Shown piece by piece: positions 18,892 through 27,459 of a stretch of DNA of 64,000 nucleotides. A program made the translations under genes and the position numbers. The notes under the pieces were generated by a model. It saw nothing but the letters and a program-made list of their open reading frames with translations, was not told where the DNA came from and ran no database searches. The stretch's first letter is position 1; every line of letters starts with the position of its first letter. This DNA comes from Thalassospiraceae bacterium LMO-JJ14 (GTDB lineage Bacteria > Pseudomonadota > Alphaproteobacteria > Rhodospirillales > Casp-alpha2), in contig CP134604.1 in the NCBI GenBank assembly GCA_021555105.2, forward strand, positions 124,001 to 188,000. The letters are read 5' to 3'.

Positions 18892-19452
18892 CTAAATCCT
18901 TTTCGAGAGCCAGATCGCGATCCGCGAGCCCGTCTTGACGGCGGCTTTCAGCACCTCGTAACCGGGGGCTTCCTCGGCGCCTTTTTCAAGCGCTGTCGCG
19001 CGGTGTTCGAGTTCTTCGAGGCGGAATTTCTCGCAGGTGTCGCGCAGGTCCTGCTGATCGCCCTCGGCATCCAGCGCCGCGACCTGCTCGGCGTAATGTT
19101 CGTCGATCACTTCCTCGACGGCGACGGTGCAGGCGTGCGCCGCTTTCTCGCCCAGCAGTGCCGTGCCCGCGCCCAGCGCGAACCCGGCGGCATGCCACAG
19201 CGGCATCAGCGCCGTCGGCCGCACCTTGTTGGCGCGGATCAGCTGATTGAACTTGTCGAGATGAGCGCGTTCCTGATCGGCCATGTGTTCGATATCGGCC
19301 CGGTCGGCGCTCTTACCGAGCACCGCGAGTTGGCCCTCGTAAATCCTGACAGCACCGTATTCACCCGCATGATCGACGCGGATCATGCTTTCCAGCATGT
19401 CTTTCCTGGAAAGGTCGCCCGGCATGCGGTGCGGTTTTCGGCGCGTGCTCAT
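18892..19452 (-). CDS. coq7: COQ7-type demethoxyubiquinone hydroxylase
   Basis: A di-iron monooxygenase that adds the C6 hydroxyl in ubiquinone synthesis. The 186-residue protein has the six ligands of the COQ7 four-helix bundle: Glu in DHAGEYGA, ExxH in QERAHL, Glu in VEEVIDEHYAEQ and ExxH in LEELEHR, arranged as two repeats. COQ7 replaces the flavin enzyme UbiF in many Alphaproteobacteria. It directly follows dsbB (no spacer). Ubiquinone genes ubiE and ubiB are elsewhere in the window (54.9-57.2 kb). It probably binds the membrane through hydrophobic helix surfaces such as HAAGFALGAGTALLG. Confidence 0.92.
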   Translation of the reverse strand: MSTRRKPHRMPGDLSRKDMLESMIRVDHAGEYGAVRIYEGQLAVLGKSADRADIEHMADQERAHLDKFNQLIRANKVRPTALMPLWHAAGFALGAGTALLGEKAAHACTVAVEEVIDEHYAEQVAALDAEGDQQDLRDTCEKFRLEELEHRATALEKGAEEAPGYEVLKAAVKTGSRIAIWLSKRI

Positions 19453-19962
19453 CTAGACCTCGTCGGTGTTAGCCAGTCTGCGCCATGCACAAAACGATGC
19501 CACGGCAAAAGCCAGCGATGCGGCGACATTGTAGGTCGCCATGGAGACGCCGAAAAGTGTCCAGTCGATATCGCCGCACGACTTCACGGGTTTTTTCTGC
19601 AGCGCGGCGAGGAAATCCTGCGTCGTCGTGATGGTTTCGCCGCTCGAGCCGCAGGGCGCCGCCGAGGCCCACCACAGTTGCTCGACGCCGACATGATAGA
19701 AAGCGATCCCGGCCCCTGTCAGGAACGTCAGCGACGCCAGCAGAACGATCCGCCGCCTGGCACCGGCGTCATGCATGAAGAACGCGGCGATGCCCAGCAC
19801 GAGGATCGCGCCATAAGGGACGCGCTGATAAAGGCACAGCACGCAGGGTTCGTAATCGAAACCGAATTCGGCGATATAGGCGGTGGCGAGCGGGCCGATG
19901 GCGGCCGCCAACAGCGCCCAGGGCAGATAACGGTTGAGGGTCTCGGCGTTCGGCATGTTCAA
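19453..19962 (-). CDS. dsbB: DsbB-family disulfide-bond oxidoreductase
   Basis: An inner-membrane protein that passes electrons from periplasmic DsbA to ubiquinone. The 169 residues hold four hydrophobic segments. The first redox pair is CVLC (in EPCVLCLYQRVPYG) and the second pair comprises the Cys in APCGSSG and the later KSCGD. The linkage to coq7 makes sense because ubiquinone is its electron acceptor. It starts at ATG 19962, and its stop abuts the coq7 start. Confidence 0.85.
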   Translation of the reverse strand: MNMPNAETLNRYLPWALLAAAIGPLATAYIAEFGFDYEPCVLCLYQRVPYGAILVLGIAAFFMHDAGARRRIVLLASLTFLTGAGIAFYHVGVEQLWWASAAPCGSSGETITTTQDFLAALQKKPVKSCGDIDWTLFGVSMATYNVAASLAFAVASFCAWRRLANTDEV

Positions 19963-19987
19963 GATATAGGCGCGAACGCCCCTCCGG

Positions 19988-20569
19988 TTAAGTCAAAAAC
20001 TTGAGAACGACAATACCGACGACCAGCAGGGCGCAGAAGGCAAGGGTCAGCAGCCCCAGGCGTTTTTCGATAAACGCCTGTATCGGCTTGCCGAATTTCC
20101 ACAACAGCAGCGCGACGAGGAAGAACCGCGCGCCGCGCCCGACCGCGGACGCGATCACGAAGGGTGCGATGTCCATCCCCGTGACGCCGCTGGCGATGGT
20201 GAAGATTTTGTACGGGATCGGGCTGAACCCGGCGGTAAAGACGATCCATACGCCGTTTTCGTTGTAGGCCGCGCGCACCGCCTCGAACTTCGCCGAGGCA
20301 TGGTACATATCGAGGATCGGCCGCCCGATCTCGTCGAACAGAAAGGCGCCGATGAAATACCCGAACAGCCCGCCCAGAACCGACGCAACGGTGCAGACAA
20401 GTGCAATCCGGAACCATTTCGTGCGCGCCGACAAGACCATCGGGATCAGTAAAACATCCGGCGGAATCAGGAAGAACGAGCTTTCGGCGAACGAAACCAG
20501 CGCCAGAATCCAGATCGCGTGCCGGTGAGCCGACCATTCAAGAGCCTTGTCATAAAGCGCGCGCAACAT
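19988..20569 (-). CDS. VTT/DedA-like (SNARE-associated) membrane protein
   Basis: A 193-residue multipass inner-membrane protein of the VTT/DedA superfamily, typified by the FAESSFFLIPPDVLLIPM segment, a Gly-rich GGLFGYFIGAFLFDEIGRP loop and FSPIPYKIFTIASG before the last helices. Members are implicated in lipid flipping and proton-coupled membrane homeostasis; the substrate here is unknown. The frame is open upstream to 20674, but ATG 20569 gives a normal start with AAGGA about 13 nt before it. It is first in the leftward VTT-dsbB-coq7-GFA run. Confidence 0.82.
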   Translation of the reverse strand: MLRALYDKALEWSAHRHAIWILALVSFAESSFFLIPPDVLLIPMVLSARTKWFRIALVCTVASVLGGLFGYFIGAFLFDEIGRPILDMYHASAKFEAVRAAYNENGVWIVFTAGFSPIPYKIFTIASGVTGMDIAPFVIASAVGRGARFFLVALLLWKFGKPIQAFIEKRLGLLTLAFCALLVVGIVVLKFLT

Positions 20570-20732
20570 CAGATATAGGGTATCCTTGCAAGCCGGTGGT
20601 TGGCAGCGGTGAGACGTCTTTAGCAGCCCTGCCCGGGGCTGGCAACGGGGGCGGAAATTGCCGCCCGAAAGCACCCTCGCCGCAGTGGACAGAGACGCCC
20701 CGATACCCTATGTTCCCACCGCTCCACCGTGT

Positions 20733-20817
20733 GCGGGTGTGGCGGAATTGGTAGACGCGCCGGATTCAAAATCCGGTTTCTTCGGAAGTGTCGGTTCGAG
20801 TCCGACCACCCGCACCA
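20733..20817 (+). tRNA. tRNA-Leu (anticodon CAA)
   Basis: An 85-nt cloverleaf with encoded CCA. The acceptor GCGGGTG pairs with CACCCGC, the anticodon stem CCGGA/TCCGG encloses the loop TTCAAAA with anticodon CAA, a long variable arm follows, and the T-arm has GGTTCGAGTCC. The kinase gene begins only 21 bp downstream. Confidence 0.96.
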
Positions 20818-20838
20818 CCTCAACCAGGAGAATCCACT

Positions 20839-22173
20839 TTGGCATATGAAGTCGTTGAAAGGATCGGAAATGGAGGATTTGGCGTAGTCGATGAGGTAAA
20901 GGATGACGAAGGTGAATATTGGGCAAAAAAAACGTTAGACGTCGCCCTTCAGCCTCACATTGACCCGGACGAGCTTCGCGCAAGATTCGAGAGAGAAGTA
21001 AGATATCAAAGCGAAGTAGCACATCCAAATGTCGTGAAAATTCATGATTATGACTTAGATGCCGATCCGCCATGGTTCATAATGGAGCTTGCGGAAAACA
21101 GCTTAGCGGATGAGCTTGAAGATGATCACACACTTAGTGGCGATCCAAGACAACCATTGTTTGACATATTGGCAGGTTTACAGGCACTGCATGAGCGTGG
21201 GTTCAAACATCGCGACCTAACTCCCGCAAACGTGCTGAAATTTGTCGAAGAAGATGGTGGCATCAGATATGCAATCTCTGATTTTGGGCTTATTGCGCCT
21301 GAGGCTGGGCAAACGACCACGTTGACTGGCAGTAATATGGGAGGCGGCACCCCGATGTATCGCGCGCCGGAATGCGCGATAAACTTCAAGCGGGCAACCG
21401 CACAGTCAGACATATATTCTGTTGGAGCGATCCTGCATGACATATTTGGCGGGAAACAAACTCGCATACCCCACATTGAACTGACTGTTCCTGGCCCATT
21501 GGGAGAAATTGTACAACATTGTACAAAAACAAATCCACGCAGACGTTATTCAAACGTCGGGGCGTTGCGGGAACGTTTGTATGAAGTTCTCAGCGTTGAA
21601 GAGATTAGTTTTACCTCTGTTGAAGAAGAAGAAATCGTAACGTTGCTCAAAGGGTCCGATCATTTATCCGACGACGAATGGGATCGGGTTTTTAACCAAA
21701 TCGATGAAAACGATGCTGGAAATCAGTCGAACCACGCAATTTTTCGTGTATTGAGTATTACTCATATAGAGCAATTGGCTGACGAGGCACCTGAGTTATT
21801 AGCTTCTCTCGGAGACGATTATGCAAAATATGCACAACTTTCTGGGTTTGATTTCGATTATTGCGATGTGATTGGGACTAGAGCGCGTGCAATCTTCGAA
21901 AGGGCCGAACTCGACCTGCAGGCAAGGATAGCTGTCTCAATGTTTATGCTCGGCACCCGTCACAATAGATGGTTTGTTGAACGCATTTTCTTGCGTATGG
22001 CAGGAAAAGAGATATCTGACACGCTCGCCGAAAGAATAAAGATTGAGCTAGAAGTCCAAAATATCAATTTTTCAAGAGGAATAGAGCACTTAGAATGGTC
22101 TATCTCGGCTTCACGTGAGGATCTTCATTCTATTTTGCAAGACTTCTTAAATGATGCAGAAAATGGAAATTGA
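20839..22173 (+). CDS. Hanks-type Ser/Thr protein kinase
   Basis: A 444-residue soluble protein kinase. The N-terminal kinase domain (about 1-265) shows the Gly-rich loop (GNGGFG), the ATP-anchoring Lys in WAKKTLD, the catalytic loop HRDLTPANVL, DFG and the APE-like RAPE. In HRDLTPAN a Thr replaces the Lys that most Ser/Thr kinases keep, so activity is likely but unusual. Residues of about 270-444 form an unrecognised helical region; there is no transmembrane or PASTA domain. I choose TTG 20839 because AGGAG lies 8 nt upstream and the kinase fold begins right after it. Its end overlaps the PP2C gene by 23 bp, so the two act as a coupled kinase-phosphatase pair. Confidence 0.88.
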   Translation: MAYEVVERIGNGGFGVVDEVKDDEGEYWAKKTLDVALQPHIDPDELRARFEREVRYQSEVAHPNVVKIHDYDLDADPPWFIMELAENSLADELEDDHTLSGDPRQPLFDILAGLQALHERGFKHRDLTPANVLKFVEEDGGIRYAISDFGLIAPEAGQTTTLTGSNMGGGTPMYRAPECAINFKRATAQSDIYSVGAILHDIFGGKQTRIPHIELTVPGPLGEIVQHCTKTNPRRRYSNVGALRERLYEVLSVEEISFTSVEEEEIVTLLKGSDHLSDDEWDRVFNQIDENDAGNQSNHAIFRVLSITHIEQLADEAPELLASLGDDYAKYAQLSGFDFDYCDVIGTRARAIFERAELDLQARIAVSMFMLGTRHNRWFVERIFLRMAGKEISDTLAERIKIELEVQNINFSRGIEHLEWSISASREDLHSILQDFLNDAENGN

Positions 22174-22873
22174 TATTGGTCATTTTTCCTGCCCAGGAAG
22201 AAATGGGGGCAATCAAGATGTCGTATTACCGCCACTATTTGAGGGCGGATACGTTTGGGCGGCGATTGCGGACGGAGTCGGGGGCCATGTCGGCGGAGAA
22301 GTCGCTGCGCGAACCGCAATTGAGACCGTAAAACAAGAAGCCACCCAAGGCTCTAAGGCTAAATTAAAGTCTATAATTAACTCTGCTCATAAAGCGTTAG
22401 TGTCAAAAGCTGAGACTGCCGCCTCATTGACCGAAATGTCGACAACACTCTCCATTGTTCGCGCATCACGCAAGCAGGCAGAAGTTGCTCACATTGGTGA
22501 CTCTAGGATTTATCATCTCCGCGACAATGGCCTCATGACAAGGACTAAAGATCAAACAGAAGTAAATGAACTTATTGAAAACAGAGTTCTCACAAAAAAA
22601 GAAGCGCGAAGATACCCAAGACGTCATGTTCTTCTAAATTCACTATCGGTCAGAGAGCATTCCAACGTTTTTGAAACATCCTTTAGTGTGTGTCCTGGGG
22701 ATAGAATTATTTTGCTTACCGACGGGGTATATGAAGTCCTACTTCGATCCGAGATACGAGACCTATCGTTGAAAAGTGCAACATGTAACGAACTGTGCGC
22801 ACATATAAAGTCTGAAATAGAAGACCGTGGGATCGTTGATGATTATTCTGTTTGTGCATTTTCAATCAACTAA
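22151..22873 (+). CDS. PP2C-family (PPM) Ser/Thr protein phosphatase
   Basis: A 240-residue metal-dependent phosphatase. Motifs in order are GGNQD (metal Asp), ADGVGGHVGGE, VAHIGDSRIYHL, LLTDGVYE and the C-terminal DDYSV, all with the Asp ligands of the two-metal site. It lies inside the 3' end of the kinase gene (start candidates 22151, 22154 and 22163), which shows translational coupling. The natural role is to reverse phosphorylation by the partner kinase. In other bacteria such pairs occur in stress, secretion and phage-defence contexts; nothing here fixes which. Confidence 0.9.
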   Translation: MMQKMEIDIGHFSCPGRNGGNQDVVLPPLFEGGYVWAAIADGVGGHVGGEVAARTAIETVKQEATQGSKAKLKSIINSAHKALVSKAETAASLTEMSTTLSIVRASRKQAEVAHIGDSRIYHLRDNGLMTRTKDQTEVNELIENRVLTKKEARRYPRRHVLLNSLSVREHSNVFETSFSVCPGDRIILLTDGVYEVLLRSEIRDLSLKSATCNELCAHIKSEIEDRGIVDDYSVCAFSIN

Positions 22874-22935
22874 AGTTTTTTCTCCCCCGAGGCTTCTTTC
22901 AAAAAATTCATAGCCACCTCAAACGAGGACAATCC

Positions 22936-23907
22936 TTGAGCCAGAATCCACAGCACGCCGAACCGGAATACGCCGTCGAGATCGAAGGCCTGAGCAAGGT
23001 CTACGAAAGCTCCAACAAGCAGGCGCCGAAGCACGCCTTGAAGGACGTTTCGCTGAAGATTAAGCGCGGCTCGTTCTTCGGCCTTTTGGGGCCGAACGGG
23101 GCCGGTAAATCGACGCTGATCAACATTCTCGCGGGCCTCGTCAACCGCACGTCGGGTAGCGCGAAAATCTGGGGCCACGACATCGAAACCGACATGCGCG
23201 CGGCGCGCCGCTCGATCGGCGTGGTGCCGCAGGAGCTCAACATCGATCCGTTCTTCACGCCCAGGGAGCTGCTCGATCTGCAAGCCGGCCTCTATGGCGT
23301 GCCGGCGGCCGAGCGCCAGACCGACGACGTGCTTGCCGCCGTCGGTCTTTCCGACAAGGCCGACGCCTATACCCGTTCGCTGTCGGGCGGCATGCGGAGA
23401 CGGCTACTTGTCGGCAAGGCGATGGTGCACCGCCCACCGGTTTTGGTCCTCGACGAGCCGTCGGCGGGCGTCGATGTCGATCTGCGCCGCCAGCTCTGGA
23501 CCCATGTCCGCGAAATGAACGAGCAGGGAATCACCGTCCTTTTGACGACCCATTACCTGGAAGAGGCCGAGGCGATGTGCGACGAGATCGCCATCATCAA
23601 CCACGGCCGCATCATCGCCTGCGAGCCGACCGAGACCATGCTGCGCCGGATCGACGCCAAGCAGATGAAGGTCGTGCTCAGCAAGCCGCTGACCAGGATC
23701 CCCGATGCGCTCAAGCCCTACAACCCGACGCTGGGCGAGGCGGATTGCCTGTCGGTCAGCTTTGCGCCGTCGGAGACCCCGGCCCGCAAGGTTCTTCAGG
23801 ACATCGAGGACGCGGGGCTTGTTGTCCGGGATTTCTCGACCACGGATTCCGATCTCGAAGACATCTTCATCCGTCTGACGCACGGTGACGACGATGAAGG
23901 TTGTTGA
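22936..23907 (+). CDS. ABC transporter ATP-binding protein
   Basis: A 323-residue ABC-2-type export ATPase. Walker A is GPNGAGKST, the Q-loop is VPQELN, the signature is LSGGMRR, Walker B is VLVLDEPSAG and the switch His is in TTHYLEEAEAM. The C-terminal domain of about 100 residues is typical of the CcmA/drug-lipid exporter group. No permease gene is adjacent, so its membrane partner must be encoded elsewhere. The frame is open to 22852, but TTG 22936 with GAGGA 8 nt upstream is the likely start. The lipase gene overlaps its 3' end. Confidence 0.85.
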   Translation: MSQNPQHAEPEYAVEIEGLSKVYESSNKQAPKHALKDVSLKIKRGSFFGLLGPNGAGKSTLINILAGLVNRTSGSAKIWGHDIETDMRAARRSIGVVPQELNIDPFFTPRELLDLQAGLYGVPAAERQTDDVLAAVGLSDKADAYTRSLSGGMRRRLLVGKAMVHRPPVLVLDEPSAGVDVDLRRQLWTHVREMNEQGITVLLTTHYLEEAEAMCDEIAIINHGRIIACEPTETMLRRIDAKQMKVVLSKPLTRIPDALKPYNPTLGEADCLSVSFAPSETPARKVLQDIEDAGLVVRDFSTTDSDLEDIFIRLTHGDDDEGC

Positions 23908-24895
23908 GCGCCGCCTGCTTGCCTTTCTTTTCCTGCCACTCCTTCTTTTAGCGGTCGCCTGCACGCCCCGGCTCGTCGATACCGGCCCGGCGGCGTGGAC
24001 CCCCGCGCTTTACGAGACGCACTTCTGGACCCGCGACGGCATCGCGCTTTCCTACCGGCGCTGGCTGCCGGAAACAGCGCCGAAAGCGGTGATCGTCGCA
24101 CTGCACGGTTTCAACGATTACTCGGCGTTTTTCGAACAGCCGGCGGCTTATCTGATGCGGCAGGGCATCGCCAGCTATGCCTACGACCAACGCGGCTTCG
24201 GCGCCAACGGCTTTCGCGGCCGCTGGTTCGCGAACGACCGCCTGCGTATGGACGCTCTTGATTTCACCCGCGCCGTGGCCGCGAAGCACCCGGGCGTGCC
24301 CGTTTACCTGCTCGGCGAAAGCATGGGCGGCGCCGTCGCCATGACGCTGGGGGCGGAACACGCAACGCCGTGGATCGCCGGCACCATCCTGTCGGCGCCC
24401 GCCGTCTGGTCCCGCGACACCATGCCCTGGTATCAGCGCGCCTCGCTTTGGCTTGCCGCGCATACCCTGCCGGCGCTGCCGTTGAGCGGCCGGGGCTTCA
24501 AGATCAAACCGTCCGATAACATCGAAATGCTGATCCAGCTCGGCCGCGACCCGCTGGTGATCAAGGGCACCCGCGTCGATGCCATCAACGGCCTTGTCGA
24601 CCTGATGGACGAAGCCATGGCGGCGGCCCCCGGCTTGCGCGGCCAGGCGCTGATCCTGTACGGCGGCAAGGATGAAATCATCCGCCGGGGACCGACACAG
24701 CAGATGCTGGAACGGCTGCCGCCGTCACCCGAAGAGACCCGGAAGCTGGCCGTCTATCCAGGCGGCTATCACATGCTGCTGCGCGATCTGGCGGCGGAAA
24801 CGGTGTGGGCGGATATCGCGCACTGGCTCGATAACCCGGCCTCGGCGTTGCCGTCCGGTGCCGACAAGGACGCCCGCCGGCAGCTCAACCCGTAG
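23894..24895 (+). CDS. Lipoprotein alpha/beta hydrolase (monoacylglycerol lipase-like)
   Basis: A 333-residue hydrolase with a lipoprotein signal peptide (LLLLAVAC, Cys as lipidation site), so it is probably anchored to an outer or inner membrane. The serine-hydrolase-4 features are ALHGFNDYS (oxyanion region), DQRGFGAN, the nucleophile elbow GESMGG, a late Asp in YGGKDEII and the His in GGYHMLL. Monoglyceride or lysophospholipid hydrolysis is the family's usual reaction. The start overlaps the end of the ABC gene, suggesting one transcript. GTG 23885 is an alternative start. Confidence 0.82.
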   Translation: MKVVERRLLAFLFLPLLLLAVACTPRLVDTGPAAWTPALYETHFWTRDGIALSYRRWLPETAPKAVIVALHGFNDYSAFFEQPAAYLMRQGIASYAYDQRGFGANGFRGRWFANDRLRMDALDFTRAVAAKHPGVPVYLLGESMGGAVAMTLGAEHATPWIAGTILSAPAVWSRDTMPWYQRASLWLAAHTLPALPLSGRGFKIKPSDNIEMLIQLGRDPLVIKGTRVDAINGLVDLMDEAMAAAPGLRGQALILYGGKDEIIRRGPTQQMLERLPPSPEETRKLAVYPGGYHMLLRDLAAETVWADIAHWLDNPASALPSGADKDARRQLNP

Positions 24896-25004
24896 CCTGT
24901 ATAATTATTTTTCCTGGCCGCTTAAATCGTCTTGCACGGCGAAAAATTATATCCAATTGATATATCGTTCCGGCGAACCGCCGGTTCTTATGGAGAAACC
25001 GAAG

Positions 25005-25310
25005 ATGTTCTCGCGTCAGCTGAGTTTAACCTTGGCAGGAGCGTTTCTGCTCGTCTCGACCGCAGCCCACGCCGTCGATGTCCGCAACGAAAATGAAAAA
25101 CCGCAAGAGGTTCTGCTGAGCGTCTGGAAAGACGCCAACGGGACCGACACCGTGGACACCCTGATCACCCTCGCACCGGGCGAAAGCCGTTCGGGCGTTT
25201 GCGCAGCCTGCATCGTGTCGCTCGGGAAAAGCGAAGAAGCGGAATCCGTGTCCGCTGAACAGACCGATGTGGTGGTGATTGAAAAATCCGGCCTTTTGCG
25301 TCTGAACTGA
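25005..25310 (+). CDS. Small secreted protein, unknown function
   Basis: A 101-residue protein with a signal peptide (SRQLSLTLAGAFLLVSTAAHA) and a mature part of about 75 residues holding two Cys close together (VCAACIV). No family is recognised. GGAG lies 9 nt before ATG 25005. It stands alone between the lipase and a strong terminator. Confidence 0.6.
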   Translation: MFSRQLSLTLAGAFLLVSTAAHAVDVRNENEKPQEVLLSVWKDANGTDTVDTLITLAPGESRSGVCAACIVSLGKSEEAESVSAEQTDVVVIEKSGLLRLN

Positions 25311-25320
25311 TCACGATAAC

Positions 25321-25354
25321 AAAAGGGCGGCACCGCGTGATGCCGCCCTCTTTT
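25321..25354. terminator. Bidirectional terminator
   Basis: A 9-bp stem (AGGGCGGCA / TGCCGCCCT) flanked by aaaa on the left and cTTTT on the right lies between the convergent small secreted protein and solute-binding protein genes. Confidence 0.8.
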
Positions 25355-25375
25355 GTGTCTTGATCGCGCCGGAAT

Positions 25376-26104
25376 TCAGCTTTTCCCGGCAACGGCCAGT
25401 TTGCCGGTGACGCCGTGTTTGTCGATCAGTTCGGCGACGAACCCGCCGGCAATGGCGTCGGCGACGAATTCATTCACGAATGCCGCCAGGTTCTTGTTTT
25501 CGTGCTTGGTGCCGATGGCCTGCTGCACGGCGGTGTATTGACCCGGCATCAGCCGCGAACCCGGCAGCTCTTCCGCGTTTTCCCGGAGCGCGGGGACAAG
25601 CCCGGCCAGGGCATCGAGCTTTTCCGTCTTGAACAGCTCGAACGCGCCGGGCAGGCCGACGCCGCGGTGCAGGGTCGCGTGTTTCAGGGTCCGGCTCAGA
25701 TACAGGTCATAGGCCGCGCGTTCGGAAACGGCGATCCGGATGCCCGGCTGGTCCACATCCTCGATCGTCTGCAACGGCGATCCTTCGGGGACAAGATAGG
25801 TGGCTTCGATCTCGACATACGGATCGCTGAAAAAGATCGTCTCGGCGCGCTTCGGCTCGATGGCGATCAGCGCGATGTCCCAGGCGTCTTCTTCCAGGGC
25901 GTCGGCCAGATCGCCCGGACGCGGGCGCGTGACGTAGCGGACATCGACGCCGAGCTTTTCAGCGATCGCCGCCGACATGTCCGGCGAAATCCCTTCCGGG
26001 TCGCCGTTGGCGCTTTCGCCGGTCACCAGCAGGATGTTGCCGAGATTAACGCCGACACGCAGCACGCCGGGTTCGCTCAATTCCGAAAGAATGTCTTCAT
26101 ACAC
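25376..26104 (-). CDS. Family 3 solute-binding-like protein without signal peptide
   Basis: A 242-residue protein with the fold of amino-acid-type periplasmic binding proteins: LRVGVNLGNILL, GISPDMSAAIAEKLGVDVRYV, WDIALIAIEPKRAETIFFSDPYVEIEA and AVSERAAYDLYL. These match SBP_bac_3. Its N-terminus (MYEDILSELSEPG) is hydrophilic with no signal peptide, so it is predicted cytoplasmic, and no ABC permease genes adjoin. It may be a repurposed enzyme (cyclohexadienyl dehydratase-like members share this fold) or a cytosolic ligand sensor. No upstream in-frame start that would add a signal peptide is visible. Confidence 0.75.
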   Translation of the reverse strand: MYEDILSELSEPGVLRVGVNLGNILLVTGESANGDPEGISPDMSAAIAEKLGVDVRYVTRPRPGDLADALEEDAWDIALIAIEPKRAETIFFSDPYVEIEATYLVPEGSPLQTIEDVDQPGIRIAVSERAAYDLYLSRTLKHATLHRGVGLPGAFELFKTEKLDALAGLVPALRENAEELPGSRLMPGQYTAVQQAIGTKHENKNLAAFVNEFVADAIAGGFVAELIDKHGVTGKLAVAGKS

Positions 26105-26281
26105 CTGTCTTGTCTCCCCTAAGTGAATTCATTGTCCGTTGAATACCGCCGGATGGCGCCCCGTAACTGTGCGGCGGGCAGCATGCCCTTCTTTATGCAG
26201 ATCGGCAATCGCGGCCCGAAATCAAGACCCAGTTGGAAGGCGCAGGGGGAAAGCTATGGGGATAATGCTCAAGGGTAAAGC

Positions 26282-27268
26282 TCAAGGAAGACCTTCAATC
26301 TGCACACGTCCGCATCCCCGGTTTGCGGCGCTGACGACATTCTTTGGCAATTGGCGGATATCCGCGAGTGTCAGTCCCTTGATCTTAGTCCCGCCGGGCC
26401 GGTTGTTGATATCCGCATTCACCTTGGCCGCGACACTCGCGATCATCGCATTGTCCGCATTGCGGCCGGCTTTCGTGGCCGCCCCCATATGCAACAGTAC
26501 ACCTTCGATGATCCACGGAGACAGCGAACATATTTTGCCGATCTTGTCTTTTTCGCCGATCTCGATCAGGGGAATGATCGAGAGCCGACGCCGCGTACCG
26601 TCGATAAGCACGTCGCTCAGAATCGGCTTCAGCACGATCCTTTCCTTCGCAGGCGTTTTACGCGTTACCTTGGGCGGCGCCTTGGCTGCTGACGGCTCGG
26701 TTTCCTGTTCCGTCTGCCTTGCTGCTTCCGTGGTTGCCGCGTCATTTCCATCCGGGGTGTCTGCGGGGAGGATTATCAAGCCCACCACGACGGCAATCAG
26801 GCCCAACACCACGGCAACGGCGCTGCCAAGAAACAACGGATTGCCGATGAAGGCCTCGAACGCACTTTCGTCGGCGCTGCTTCGGCGTTTTTCGATACTT
26901 TGCGTGGTCGCCTTGTTCTTGACATGCAAGGCCGCTTTTTCGGTCCGGAGCTGCTTTTCGGCGTTCAGGATACCGAGAATCCGGGCCTGAACGGCCTCAA
27001 ATCCCTCCGTCGCTTCACTGTCCAGAGCGTTCTCGATTCTCGCGGTAAATTCCGCGCGCGGCCCGGCATCGCGTTTCCGCTTGAACAGCAGCAAGGCCAC
27101 ATTCTCCATCACGGCACGCAGTTGCCGTGCGGAACTTGTCGCGCTGACGGCGGCCAGAATACCTTGCTCGGTGTCCTCGAATACGACGGTCCAGTTTGTC
27201 GTACCGTCCGGATTCAGCACGCGCTGACCAACAGCGTCGCCCTGCATCGGGTTTTGCTCCTCGTTCAT
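26282..27268 (-). CDS. Single-pass membrane protein, unknown function
   Basis: A 328-residue protein I do not recognise. The N-terminal part of about 150 residues is charged and helical, one transmembrane segment follows (AVAVVLGLIAVVVGLIIL, about residues 151-168), then a low-complexity Thr/Glu/Lys-rich linker, and a C-terminal domain of about 110 residues with two Cys (KICSL, RGCGRV) that is probably periplasmic. ATG 27268 is preferred to the GTG two codons upstream. It is flanked by unrelated genes and has no evident partner. Confidence 0.65.
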   Translation of the reverse strand: MNEEQNPMQGDAVGQRVLNPDGTTNWTVVFEDTEQGILAAVSATSSARQLRAVMENVALLLFKRKRDAGPRAEFTARIENALDSEATEGFEAVQARILGILNAEKQLRTEKAALHVKNKATTQSIEKRRSSADESAFEAFIGNPLFLGSAVAVVLGLIAVVVGLIILPADTPDGNDAATTEAARQTEQETEPSAAKAPPKVTRKTPAKERIVLKPILSDVLIDGTRRRLSIIPLIEIGEKDKIGKICSLSPWIIEGVLLHMGAATKAGRNADNAMIASVAAKVNADINNRPGGTKIKGLTLADIRQLPKNVVSAANRGCGRVQIEGLP

Positions 27269-27428
27269 ACACACTCCATGCCTGCGCCTATTCGTGGCGC
27301 TTTGAACGCATCCCTAGCATGTTTTATGCCGTCATACTGCGATGGCCGTCACATCATTGAAAAAAAGAGGTAATTAGTCGTTAACGCCATGCCCGAGGCT
27401 TCTCACAAAACCCACGCCTGCATCCGAT

Positions 27429-27459
27429 GCCCGGGCATCCGCGAAACGGGTGCCCGGGC
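27429..27459. other. Strong GC-rich hairpin upstream of the DsrE-like gene
   Basis: A 13-bp stem (27429-27441 with 27447-27459, one G-U pair) closes a 5-nt cgaaa loop. There is no T-run on either side. It lies about 90 bp upstream of the DsrE-like start, just before an A+T-rich tract with two TATAAT-like boxes (27516-27521 and 27525-27530). It could end transcripts from the left or be part of a leader. Confidence 0.4.

Larger units (their letters stand above)
20815..22922 (+). mobile_element. Probable small cargo insertion behind tRNA-Leu (kinase-phosphatase pair)
   Basis: The stretch from the tRNA 3' end to the ABC gene is clearly more A+T-rich than both flanks. The 9-mer ccacctcaa at 20815-20823 (starting in the tRNA CCA) recurs at 22914-22922, and the similarity continues imperfectly (ccaggagaatcc versus acgaggacaatcc), each copy followed by a TTG start codon. 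This looks like a duplicated target that included the leader of the downstream ABC gene. There is no integrase, so mobility is inferred. Confidence 0.45.

Noticed and set aside
26139-26990. 283-codon forward frame opposite the membrane protein at 26282
   Set aside because: The reverse frame has a transmembrane helix and normal composition; this one is Arg/Ser/Pro-rich without family features.
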